DNA of 7,450 nt from Acidimicrobiaceae bacterium (GCA_003156795.1 PMHU01000179.1:14580-22029), one strand, 5' to 3'; counted from the first letter of the stretch, positions 1 to 5,535 are shown. Numbers and translations are program-made. The notes: generated from the sequence alone by a model not told the origin.

Positions 1-134
1 ACTGCCACTCTGACGTAGTGAAGCGGAAGGGTCACGCCGGGAATGTTCTCGACGAACCAGACGCCGACTTTGAGAGCGTCGATGCCCGTAGGGGCGTCAG
101 CACCTTCGCTACCGGTAGCAGTGTGATCGCTCAT
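1..134 (-). CDS. N-terminus of a probable APH/ACAD10-type phosphotransferase (partial)
   Basis: An ATG at 134-132 on the minus strand opens a frame that stays open for 44 codons to the window edge, so the C-terminal part is missing. The peptide begins MSDHTATGSEGADAPTGI and continues DALKVGVWFVENIPGV before the edge. A short disordered start, then an 'aL..wl.e.iPG' helix leading into a beta strand, is how many actinobacterial phosphotransferases of the aminoglycoside phosphotransferase/ACAD10 family begin, just before their glycine-rich loop. That loop would lie outside the window, so the product call is inference. A short AAGG lies just upstream of the ATG as a weak ribosome binding site. 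The gene is divergent from the thioredoxin gene, with about 103 nt between the two starts. It could also be an unrelated protein with a similar N-terminal helix. Confidence 0.5.
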   Translation of the reverse strand, partial: MSDHTATGSEGADAPTGIDALKVGVWFVENIPGVTLPLHYVRVA

Positions 135-150
135 AGCCTTGCAAGCTACG

Positions 151-174
151 GCAGGCGGGCAGCGGCGCGCCTGC
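151..174. repeat. Perfect 7-bp inverted repeat in the divergent intergenic region
   Basis: GCAGGCG (151-157) is repeated as its reverse complement CGCCTGC (168-174) around a 10-nt loop. It lies midway between the divergent starts at 134 (minus) and 238 (plus). It could be an operator or a hairpin in the thioredoxin leader. In GC-rich DNA, a 7-bp palindrome of this composition also arises by chance fairly often. I see no convincing -10/-35 pair in 135-237. Confidence 0.35.
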
Positions 175-237
175 TCCCCGTGGAGACGGAGGCCGCCCAG
201 CAGAGCCGACCGAGCGGATCTGGAAGGATTGGATGCA

Positions 238-981
238 ATGAGCACCGTGACCGATGTAACAGATTCAGAGTTCGAGACCGCCGTACTGGAACGTTCGACC
301 GACGTGACGGTGGTGATCGACTTGTGGGCCGAGTGGTGCGGTCCCTGCCGGACCCTGGGCCCGATCCTGGAAAAGGTCGTGGGCGAATTCGCGGGACTCG
401 AGCTGGTCAAAATCGACATTGACGCCAACCCTCGATCGGCCGCGACGTTTCAAGTCCAGTCGATTCCGGCCGTGTACGCCATCCGAGACCGAAAGGTCGT
501 CGACAGCTTCGTCGGCGCCCTTCCAGAACCGGCGGTCCGGGAGTGGATGGCCAACCTCAACCCGCCGCCGAGCGAGGTGGACCTGCTGATCGCGGCTGGA
601 GATGAGGCGTCCATACGCAAGGCCGTCGACTTGCAACCGGCAAATACAGAGGCGGTGCTCGCCCTCGCGTCCCTTCTCGTCGGTGGGAGCAGCGGCGGTG
701 GTCCGTCCGACCAGGCCATGCGTGATGAGGCGTTGGCTCTTCTGGCCCGTCTACCCGAGTCGGCAGATACCCGACTGTTGGCGGCTCAGGCGCGCCTCGG
801 AGGCGAGAATCCGGAGGTCGCCGGATCCGATGGTGTCGAAGCCAAGCTGGACGCCCTCCTCGAGCTGGTGCGCGACGACCAGGCGGCCCGCCAGGAGTTC
901 GTCGACCTGCTCGAAGTACTCGGCCCCGAAGACCCCCGCACCTCGGCCTACCGAAAGGCTCTCACGGCCCGATTGTTCTGA
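238..981 (+). CDS. Thioredoxin-TPR fusion protein (CnoX/YbbN type)
   Basis: A cytosolic redox or chaperone-like protein of 247 aa. Residues 1 to about 105 form a thioredoxin fold with the classical WCGPC motif (C34 and C37) and the cis-proline loop SIPAV (P77). The remainder, from about residue 110, is helical and Ala/Leu-rich, with TPR-like segments such as 'AAGDEASIRKAVDLQPANTE' and 'DEALALLARLPESADTRLLA'. This thioredoxin-plus-TPR architecture and length match the E. coli CnoX/YbbN family, which holds unfolded or oxidation-prone clients. E. coli CnoX has a degenerate active site, but here both redox cysteines are present, so true thiol-disulfide exchange is plausible. There is no signal peptide. 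I chose the ATG at 238 because GGAAGG lies at 222-227 and the thioredoxin fold begins straight after it. The frame is open further upstream to 139 but lacks homology there. It leads the folP-holA-TSUP cluster, 65 nt before folP. Confidence 0.9.
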   Translation: MSTVTDVTDSEFETAVLERSTDVTVVIDLWAEWCGPCRTLGPILEKVVGEFAGLELVKIDIDANPRSAATFQVQSIPAVYAIRDRKVVDSFVGALPEPAVREWMANLNPPPSEVDLLIAAGDEASIRKAVDLQPANTEAVLALASLLVGGSSGGGPSDQAMRDEALALLARLPESADTRLLAAQARLGGENPEVAGSDGVEAKLDALLELVRDDQAARQEFVDLLEVLGPEDPRTSAYRKALTARLF

Positions 982-1001
982 GGTCGGCCCGGGCCGAGAC
1001 C
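982..1001 (+). terminator. GC-rich hairpin directly after the thioredoxin stop (possible attenuator or terminator)
   Basis: Immediately after the TGA at 979-981 lies a near-palindrome built around CGGCCCGGGCCG (985-996), flanked by GGT and ACC that can extend the stem across a small bulge. A strong RNA hairpin is expected. There is no U-tract after it, so it is not a canonical intrinsic terminator. U-less hairpins are, however, often proposed as terminators or processing sites in actinomycetes. It could separate thioredoxin expression from that of folP-holA downstream. The structure is visible; the function is inference. Confidence 0.35.
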
Positions 1002-1032
1002 GGTCCAACAGGGTCCCGTCGGTCGGTCGCGG

Positions 1033-1038
1033 TAGGGT
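1033..1038 (+). promoter_or_regulatory. TAGGGT -10-like hexamer just upstream of folP
   Basis: TAGGGT fits the actinobacterial TANNNT -10 pattern and ends 8 nt before the GTG start at 1047. Transcription would then start about at the start codon, giving a leaderless or near-leaderless folP-holA transcript. No good -35 is seen, which is common in actinomycete promoters. The same bases could instead serve as a weak purine-rich ribosome binding site (GGTAGGG). This is inference from position only. Confidence 0.25.
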
Positions 1039-1046
1039 CGCCCTTC

Positions 1047-1877
1047 GTGCTGCTCGAGCTGGGCCATAGGTCGTACGACCTGACTTCCCGGTCCCTGGTG
1101 ATGGGGATACTCAACCGGACGCCGGACTCGTTTTACGACCGCGGGTCGTACTGGGACCTCGACGCTTTCTACCGTCGGGCCGAGGGCCTGGTGGCCGACG
1201 GAGCCGATCTTCTGGACGTCGGGGGGGTCAAGGCCGGACCGGGGCCGGCGGTCACCGAAGCGGAGGAAATGGACCGGGTGGTACCGGCCATCGAGGCCCT
1301 GCAGGCCCGCTTCGACGTGCCCCTGTCGGTGGACACGTGGAATGCGTCGGTGGCGCGGGAGTCCTACCTAGCGGGAGCGGTCATGGGCAACGACATCAGC
1401 GGGTTCGCCGATCCCGCCTACCTCCGGGAAGCTTCGGAAGCGGGGGCGACAGTCGTCGCCACCCACATCCGACTCGGCCCCCGTGTCCCTGACCCCGACC
1501 CGCATTACCACGACGTGGTGGCGGACGTCTCCGCGTTTCTGGTGGACCGGGCCACCAGCGCCCGCGCCGCTGGGCTCCCCGACGCCAGGATCGTGCTGGA
1601 CGCCGGCCTGGACCTGGGCAAGACCGCGGACCAGTCTTTGACGCTGTTGCGTGCTTCGGATCGTCTGGCCGCCCTGGGCTGGCCGCTCCTCCTCTCGGCA
1701 TCCAACAAGACTTTCCTGGGTGTGTCGTTCGGGCTCGAAGTCGGGGACCGGTCGGAGCCGACGCTCGCGGCCCACGCACTCGGCGTGAGTCTCGGGTGCC
1801 GGATCGTGCGGGCCCACGACGTCAAAGCGACCCGCCGGGTGTGCGACACGCTCTCAGCGGTCATGGAAGCGATCTGA
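1047..1877 (+). CDS. folP2: FolP2-type dihydropteroate synthase paralogue
   Basis: A 276-aa TIM-barrel protein of the dihydropteroate synthase (DHPS) superfamily. The pterin-side motifs are present: MGILNRTPDSF (19-29), SVDTW (94-98, with D96), GND (114-116), SNK (219-221, with K221 in place of the usual SRK) and RAHD (255-258). The first-strand variant NRTPDSFYDRG and the loop DVGGVKAGPG (57-66) do not match canonical DHPS, whose loop is DVGGESTRPG. They closely resemble mycobacterial FolP2 (the Rv1207 type), a paralogue reported to lack DHPS activity. The loop's Ser-Thr-Arg, which in DHPS contacts pABA and pyrophosphate, is missing. The usual DPG before GKT is DAG here. The fold is therefore certain, but the reaction is not: it may act on a related pterin or on something else. 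I chose the GTG at 1047 because it gives the usual short lead-in of about 18 residues before MGILN. Its stop overlaps the holA start by one base. Confidence 0.88.
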   Translation: MLLELGHRSYDLTSRSLVMGILNRTPDSFYDRGSYWDLDAFYRRAEGLVADGADLLDVGGVKAGPGPAVTEAEEMDRVVPAIEALQARFDVPLSVDTWNASVARESYLAGAVMGNDISGFADPAYLREASEAGATVVATHIRLGPRVPDPDPHYHDVVADVSAFLVDRATSARAAGLPDARIVLDAGLDLGKTADQSLTLLRASDRLAALGWPLLLSASNKTFLGVSFGLEVGDRSEPTLAAHALGVSLGCRIVRAHDVKATRRVCDTLSAVMEAI

Positions 1878-2905
1878 TGTCTGGTTCTCCGATCTCGTCC
1901 AGCCACCCGGTGATTCTGGTTGACGGCGACGACCCCGGCCTGGTCGGAGAAGCCGCCCACAAGCTGGTCGACGATCTGGTCACTGATGTCGACAGGGCTC
2001 TGGCCGTCGAGGACTTCTCCGGTGAGGAAGTGGACTTGGCCGTCGTGGCCGATGGGTGCGCCACGCCGCCGTTCCTCGTGGAGCGAAGGGTGGTCATTGT
2101 CCGTGACGTGGGCCGGTTCACCGTCGACGAGGTGGCGCCGCTACTCGGCTACCTGGAGGACCCCCTGCCGACGACGGTGCTGGTCCTGGTCGCCGGTGGC
2201 GGTCCGATCCCGTCGAAGCTGGTCGCCGCAGTCAAGGCCCACGGCCACGTGGTGGCGACCAAGGTGGACTCCAGGCACGCCGCTGACTGGGTGCGAGACC
2301 GGCTGCGCCAAGCCCCGGTCCGTCTCGACGGTGGCGCCGAGGCTCTCGTGAAGCAGCACTTTGGCGAGGACGTCGGCCGGCTGGCGTCTCTGGTCGAGGT
2401 GTTGGCCGCCGCCTATGGGGAAGGCGCCAAGCTGGGCCCCGCCGAGGTCCAGCCCTACCTGGGGGAGGCGGGGTCGGTCACTCCCTGGGCCTTTACCGAC
2501 GCGGTCGACTCGGGTGACGTCGAGACCGCCCTGGTGATGATGCGCAGGCTCCTTGGCGGCGGCGATCGCCACCCCTTGGAGGTCTTCGCCATCCTCCGCA
2601 GTCACGTTCAGTCCCGCTTGCGGGTCGACAGCCCTTCCATCGGCACCGAACAGCAGGCCGCTGAGGCCATGGGCATCGCCGCGGGCCGGAGCACCTACCC
2701 CGCCAAGAAGGCCCTCGGCGCCGCTCAGAGGTGGGGCCCGGCCGGCGTCGCCGGCGCCGTGGCCCTCGTCGCCGACGCCGAGGTCGACCTCAAGGGCGCG
2801 AGCGCGTGGCCGCCTGAAGCGGTGCTCGAAGTGCTGGTGGCCCGCTTGTGCCGGCTGTCCGCCAGGGTGCCCGGCCGAGCTACCACCCGGGCGCGCGGCG
2901 GCTGA
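1877..2905 (+). CDS. holA: DNA polymerase III subunit delta
   Basis: The clamp-loader delta subunit, 342 aa, which opens the beta sliding clamp so it can be loaded on primed DNA. The family signature is visible in order: an N-terminal VILVDGDDPGLVGEA strand-turn-helix (12-26); PFLVERRVVIVRD (65-77), the conserved 'P.f...R.vvv.d' segment; LPTTVLVLVAGG (97-108); a middle helical domain with 'FGEDVGRLASLVEVLA'; and the C-terminal collar domain with the lysine-rich 'YPAKKALGAAQRW' helix and the 'DAEVDLKG' motif ending at about 307. Delta has no Walker A motif, and none is seen. Length is typical. The ATG at 1877 overlaps the folP stop (TGATG), which implies translational coupling. The homologous sequence begins about 11 residues in, and earlier in-frame codons lie inside folP. 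The last 15 or so residues are Arg/Gly-rich and probably disordered. Confidence 0.9.
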   Translation: MSGSPISSSHPVILVDGDDPGLVGEAAHKLVDDLVTDVDRALAVEDFSGEEVDLAVVADGCATPPFLVERRVVIVRDVGRFTVDEVAPLLGYLEDPLPTTVLVLVAGGGPIPSKLVAAVKAHGHVVATKVDSRHAADWVRDRLRQAPVRLDGGAEALVKQHFGEDVGRLASLVEVLAAAYGEGAKLGPAEVQPYLGEAGSVTPWAFTDAVDSGDVETALVMMRRLLGGGDRHPLEVFAILRSHVQSRLRVDSPSIGTEQQAAEAMGIAAGRSTYPAKKALGAAQRWGPAGVAGAVALVADAEVDLKGASAWPPEAVLEVLVARLCRLSARVPGRATTRARGG

Positions 2906-2910
2906 GCGGA

Positions 2911-3702
2911 GTGCACCTCTCGGGTCTTGACTACCTGGCTGCGGCCGGGGCGGCCGCCGCCGCGGGCGCCGTCAATGCACTCGCCGGCGGCGGCACCCTC
3001 ATTTCCTTTCCCACGCTGGTCGGGATCGGGGTGCCGTCAGTGGCGGCCAACATCACCAACACGGTGTCCCTCGTTCCTGGATACCTCGGAGGCTCGTGGG
3101 CTCAGCGCGACGACCTGCGCCCGCAGGCGAAACGAGCCCGGCCCTTGCTCGCGGTCGCCGCCCTCGGCGGCCTAGCCGGGTCGATACTGCTGGTGTCGAT
3201 TCCCGCCCACGCCTTCCGGGTGGCGGTGCCCTACCTGATCCTGGCGTCGTGCGTCCTGCTGCTCTTTCAGGACCGTCTGCGGGACCGGCTCCGACCACCC
3301 GCTCCGGGTCAGGGGGACCGCGTGGATCCGGCCGGCGCCCAACTAGGGCACTGGAATGCCGGTCTGCTGGTGGCCGTGTTCGGTGGGGCCGTCTACGGAG
3401 GGTTCTTTGGTGCCGGCCTCGGCATCATGCTGCTCGCGGTCCTCGGCCTCTTCAGTTCCGAACCGCTGGCCAAGGTCAACGCCTTGAAGCAGGCCCTGTC
3501 GTTTGCCGTCAACCTGGTGGCGGCGGCCTTTTTCCTGTTCTCAGGTCGGGTGGTGTGGGAGCTGGTGCCGGTCATGGCCGTCGCCAGCGTTCTGGGCGGA
3601 ATCGGAGGCGGCCGCCTAGCCAAGACCGTCAACGCCGTGGTCTTGCGACGCCTGGTGGTGGTCGCCGGGGTCGGGGTGGCCGTGACGTTCTGGGTGGCCT
3701 AG
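2911..3702 (+). CDS. Sulfite exporter TauE/SafE (TSUP) family membrane protein
   Basis: A 263-aa integral membrane protein with about eight hydrophobic segments, arranged as two related halves joined by a hydrophilic linker (about 130-148, 'RDRLRPPAPGQGDRVDPAGA'). Each half opens with the family's glycine-rich re-entrant motif: AVNALAGGGTLISFP (20-34) and GGAVYGGFFGAGLGIMLLAV (158-177). The following NALKQALSF stretch is also typical of the second half. TSUP proteins export sulfite, sulfoacetate or other small organic anions; the substrate cannot be read from sequence. I chose the GTG at 2911 because it lies 5 nt after the holA stop and the hydrophobic domain begins within ten residues. The ribosome binding site is weak (GAGCGGA), so coupling to holA is likely. 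The gene converges with rpsT, leaving 58 nt between stops. Its placement between holA and rpsT looks lineage-specific. Confidence 0.87.
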   Translation: MHLSGLDYLAAAGAAAAAGAVNALAGGGTLISFPTLVGIGVPSVAANITNTVSLVPGYLGGSWAQRDDLRPQAKRARPLLAVAALGGLAGSILLVSIPAHAFRVAVPYLILASCVLLLFQDRLRDRLRPPAPGQGDRVDPAGAQLGHWNAGLLVAVFGGAVYGGFFGAGLGIMLLAVLGLFSSEPLAKVNALKQALSFAVNLVAAAFFLFSGRVVWELVPVMAVASVLGGIGGGRLAKTVNAVVLRRLVVVAGVGVAVTFWVA

Positions 3703-3760
3703 CGATCGTCGGCGCGACCCTAACTGCCGCCCCGAGGCCCAGGCTGGCGCGGTCGAGAAG

Positions 3761-4033
3761 CTACGAGTCGGAAGCGGTAAGGGAATTGATGCGTCGAACC
3801 AGGCGGGCCTTGCGGTTGGAGGCCTGGTTCTTGTGGATGATGCCGCGAGCCGCCGCCTTGTCCAGGCGCTTGACCGCCAGGCGCAGCTCGTCCTCGGTGG
3901 TATCCGAGCCGGACTCCGCAGCCGCCACCGCCGTCTTGATCCGGGTCTTGACCTCTGACTTCGCAGCCTTGTTACGAAGGCGCGCCACTTCGTTGGTGCG
4001 GTTGCGTTTGATCTGGCTCTTGATGTTGGCCAC
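3761..4033 (-). CDS. rpsT: 30S ribosomal protein S20
   Basis: A 90-aa basic, helical protein that binds 16S rRNA early in assembly of the small subunit. It begins MANIKSQIKRNRTNE (1-15), the standard S20 N-terminus, and carries the diagnostic IIHKNQASNRKARL (65-78). The start is a GTG at 4033-4031. It is preferred over an in-frame GTG at 4048 because it reproduces the conserved MANIKSQ start and because AGGTGG (4050-4045) sits 11 nt upstream as a Shine-Dalgarno sequence. The final residues (SLTASDS) are a short non-conserved tail. The gene is last in the minus-strand operon after the acetyltransferase, 15 nt downstream of its stop. No clear U-tailed terminator is visible in the 58-nt convergent gap (3703-3760). 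Confidence 0.95.
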   Translation of the reverse strand: MANIKSQIKRNRTNEVARLRNKAAKSEVKTRIKTAVAAAESGSDTTEDELRLAVKRLDKAAARGIIHKNQASNRKARLVRRINSLTASDS

Positions 4034-4044
4034 GGCTGTCGAAT

Positions 4045-4050
4045 CCACCT
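4045..4050 (-). promoter_or_regulatory. Ribosome binding site deciding the rpsT start, overlapping the upstream stop
   Basis: On the minus strand AGGTGG lies 11 nt before the GTG at 4033. Its first two bases also belong to the TAG stop (4051-4049) of the acetyltransferase gene. Ribosomes terminating on that gene would therefore sit on the rpsT ribosome binding site, which favours translational coupling. The site also includes the in-frame GTG at 4048-4046, which argues against that codon being the start. Confidence 0.55.
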
Positions 4051-4762
4051 AGCTCGGGAACCCGGAGATGTTATCAGTTTCGGTGAGGGGCGGTCCGCCC
4101 TCCATCGGCGGCGCGACCTCGCTCGGCGGGTGTATCCGGGCCGGAATGCCGACGGCCGTGGCCCCGGGGGGAACGTCGCACACAACGACGGCGTTGGCGC
4201 CGATCCGAGCGCCCGTACCGACCGTTATGGCCCCGAGGATCTTGGCCCCGGCCCCGATGAAAACGTCGTCGCCGATGACCGGACGGCGGTCCCCCCGGTA
4301 GTCCCACCCGACGGTGACGCCCTGATGGACCCACAGGTTGGCCCCGATCCGCTCGGCGGACAGGATCGTCCCCTGGCCGTGGGAGATGAACAGCCCCGGC
4401 CCGATGACGGTCCCGCTCAAGTCGAGGCCGGGGACGGTCTTCCAGATGTGCTGGGCCAAACGCCCGCCCAAGCGGCCGGCCGGATTACCGGACGCCAGCC
4501 GGTGGTAGAACACGCCTCGGAACTCCGGGAAGGCGAAGAGCAGCCGGGCCAGCATGCGGGCCCGGTCCGTGACCCATAGGACGTCGGCCCAGCGATCGGT
4601 GTCGCCGTCGATCGAGTCTTGCTGGTCTGTGAGCGAGTAGATCCACAGCAGCGGGTAGACGCTGATCGAGCGCCACTTCTCTATCTGGACCAGGCCCCAC
4701 GCAGCCGGATGGTCCAGGCAGGTCCGCAGCCGGGCCGGCCAGCTCCGGCTCGGCTTATGCAG
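4049..4762 (-). CDS. CysE-like hexapeptide-repeat O-acetyltransferase (serine acetyltransferase family)
   Basis: About 237 aa from the proposed start. An N-terminal helical part (to about residue 110) includes LLFAFPEFRGVFYHRL (74-89), the segment that precedes the beta-helix in serine acetyltransferases. A left-handed beta-helix of hexapeptide repeats follows (114-215), with VIGDDVFIGAGAKILG and ARIGANAVVVCDVPPG, and closes with the family's AVGIPARI. The transferase would use acetyl-CoA. Relative to E. coli CysE, the catalytic dyad Asp (D114) and His (H128, in ISHGQG) appear conserved. The serine-binding Asp next to that His is Ser, and the second active-site His (RHP) is Arg (DRRP). The acceptor may therefore not be serine. 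The start is uncertain. No ATG or GTG exists in frame before residue 70 (ATG at 4555), yet codon use looks coding well upstream. CTG 4762 has GAGG 6 nt upstream and overlaps the kinase stop by 8 nt. The alternative TTG at 4825 lacks a ribosome binding site. Confidence 0.78.
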   Translation of the reverse strand: MHKPSRSWPARLRTCLDHPAAWGLVQIEKWRSISVYPLLWIYSLTDQQDSIDGDTDRWADVLWVTDRARMLARLLFAFPEFRGVFYHRLASGNPAGRLGGRLAQHIWKTVPGLDLSGTVIGPGLFISHGQGTILSAERIGANLWVHQGVTVGWDYRGDRRPVIGDDVFIGAGAKILGAITVGTGARIGANAVVVCDVPPGATAVGIPARIHPPSEVAPPMEGGPPLTETDNISGFPS

Positions 4763-5411
4763 GGTTGGCCTCGAAGTAGGCGCGGCAGGCGTCGACCAGC
4801 AACCGGGTGGCCCGGTCCAGACCAAATACGGTCGGATCGAGGATCAGGTGGTAGAGCCCGGGGTTGCTGGGGTCGATCCGATAGAGGCGCTTCACGAACA
4901 TGGTCCGCGTCTTGTCGGTTTCGCTCTGGCGTTCGCGGGCGGCTTCCAAGCTCAGGTGCTCGAAATCGGCGGCCCAGGCCAGGCGCCGCTCGGCGGCTCC
5001 GTCGAGGCGCACGTGAAAGGCCCTGGGTCGCGACGCCAGCACGATCGCTCCCGCCCGGCCCAGCACCACTCCAGGTGCGCCGCCCTTGACTTCGAGAAGC
5101 GCCGACTCGGTCCTGGCCCGGATGCCGTCGTCGTCCTCCACCAGAGGGTCGGGGGCCATCATGGCGCCCACGCTGGCGGCGCGGGCGAAGTAGCTCAAGA
5201 AGCGACCGGCCGGGCTGGCCTCCTGCTCACCGTCGCACAGGCCCTCCTCCGACCTCATTTCGGCCGCGGCGTCCTGCGACAGGTCGGCGGATATCAGCCG
5301 GTCGATGAAGGGAATGCCGAATTCCTCCGCGAGGCGGGGTGCGATGACGCTGCCGCCGGTCCCGTAGGTGGCCGAGACGGTTACCAGCGGCCCGAATGTG
5401 GTGATTCCCAT
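4755..5411 (-). CDS. Cytidylate-kinase-like family P-loop protein
   Basis: A 218-aa protein resembling the cytidylate-kinase-like family (PF13189-type P-loop NTPases). The N-terminus TVSATYGTGGSVIAPRLAEE (11-30) followed by FGIPFIDR matches the family's 'iTIsr.yGsGG..Ia..LAe.lGip..Dr' signature. Later, GRAGAIVLASRPRAFHVRLD matches the 'GRga..il......f.V.L' strand, and an Arg-rich segment leads to NPGLYHLILD near the C-terminus, like the family's 'd..lYdLviN'. As in that family, the usual P-loop Lys of true kinases is absent (GTGGS), so nucleotide phosphorylation is not assured and the substrate is unknown. I chose the ATG at 5411 because GGAGG (5427-5423) lies 11 nt upstream. In-frame ATGs at 5429 and 5489 have no ribosome binding site, and the latter falls inside the leader hairpin loop. 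It is first in the operon with the acetyltransferase and rpsT. Confidence 0.82.
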   Translation of the reverse strand: MGITTFGPLVTVSATYGTGGSVIAPRLAEEFGIPFIDRLISADLSQDAAAEMRSEEGLCDGEQEASPAGRFLSYFARAASVGAMMAPDPLVEDDDGIRARTESALLEVKGGAPGVVLGRAGAIVLASRPRAFHVRLDGAAERRLAWAADFEHLSLEAARERQSETDKTRTMFVKRLYRIDPSNPGLYHLILDPTVFGLDRATRLLVDACRAYFEANPA

Positions 5412-5422
5412 TGACCTCTGCG

Positions 5423-5427
5423 CCTCC
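5423..5427 (-). promoter_or_regulatory. GGAGG ribosome binding site of the P-loop protein gene
   Basis: On the minus strand GGAGG ends 11 nt before the ATG at 5411. A second, closer AGAGG (5419-5415) is only 3 nt away. The site decides for 5411 over the in-frame ATGs at 5429 and 5489. It lies about 10 nt downstream of the base of the leader inverted repeat. Confidence 0.55.
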
Positions 5428-5437
5428 ATCGAGGATT

Positions 5438-5527
5438 GGGCCCGCCACGAAACAACTTGATGCAATTCTCCGCCATAAGCGCTGGTCATGGACGAGGACG
5501 TGTTCCAAGTCGTTTCGTGGCGAGCCC
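5438..5527 (-). repeat. Long inverted repeat / predicted RNA hairpin in the operon leader
   Basis: The plus-strand arm 5438-5460 contains GCCACGAAACAACTTG (5444-5459). The arm 5505-5527 contains its near reverse complement CAAGTCGTTTCGTGGC (5506-5521). Over 23 positions there are 20 Watson-Crick pairs. The three exceptions (5442/5523, 5454/5511 and 5460/5505) all become G-U wobbles in RNA copied from the minus strand, but would be A-C mismatches in plus-strand RNA. The loop is 44 nt (5461-5504). The structure therefore favours an RNA hairpin in the leader of the minus-strand operon, ending about 10 nt before its ribosome binding site. Alternatives are a pair of inverted protein-binding sites spaced by 44 nt, or a diverged inverted duplication. 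Confidence 0.6.
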
Positions 5528-5535
5528 TTTCACAA

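Noticed and set aside
3703..3760. Bidirectional terminator in the convergent gap
   Set aside because: Only short, interrupted complementarities (GACC/GGTC, CCGC/GCGG) and no T-run were found, so there is too little to call.
3096..4052. Plus-strand open frame of 318 codons across the TSUP gene, the convergent gap and rpsT
   Set aside because: The translation is Arg/Pro/Gly-rich low-complexity sequence and runs antisense through rpsT. It is an out-of-frame artefact.
3616..4185. Minus-strand open frame of 189 codons overlapping rpsT and the acetyltransferase
   Set aside because: It is Arg/Ser/Pro-rich and out of frame with two well-supported genes, with no recognisable domain.
2911..5411. A dedicated sulfur-metabolism cluster (TauE/SafE exporter plus serine acetyltransferase plus thioredoxin)
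   Set aside because: The TSUP substrate is unknown, the acetyltransferase lacks key serine-binding residues, the genes lie in opposite operons, and no other sulfur genes are present.
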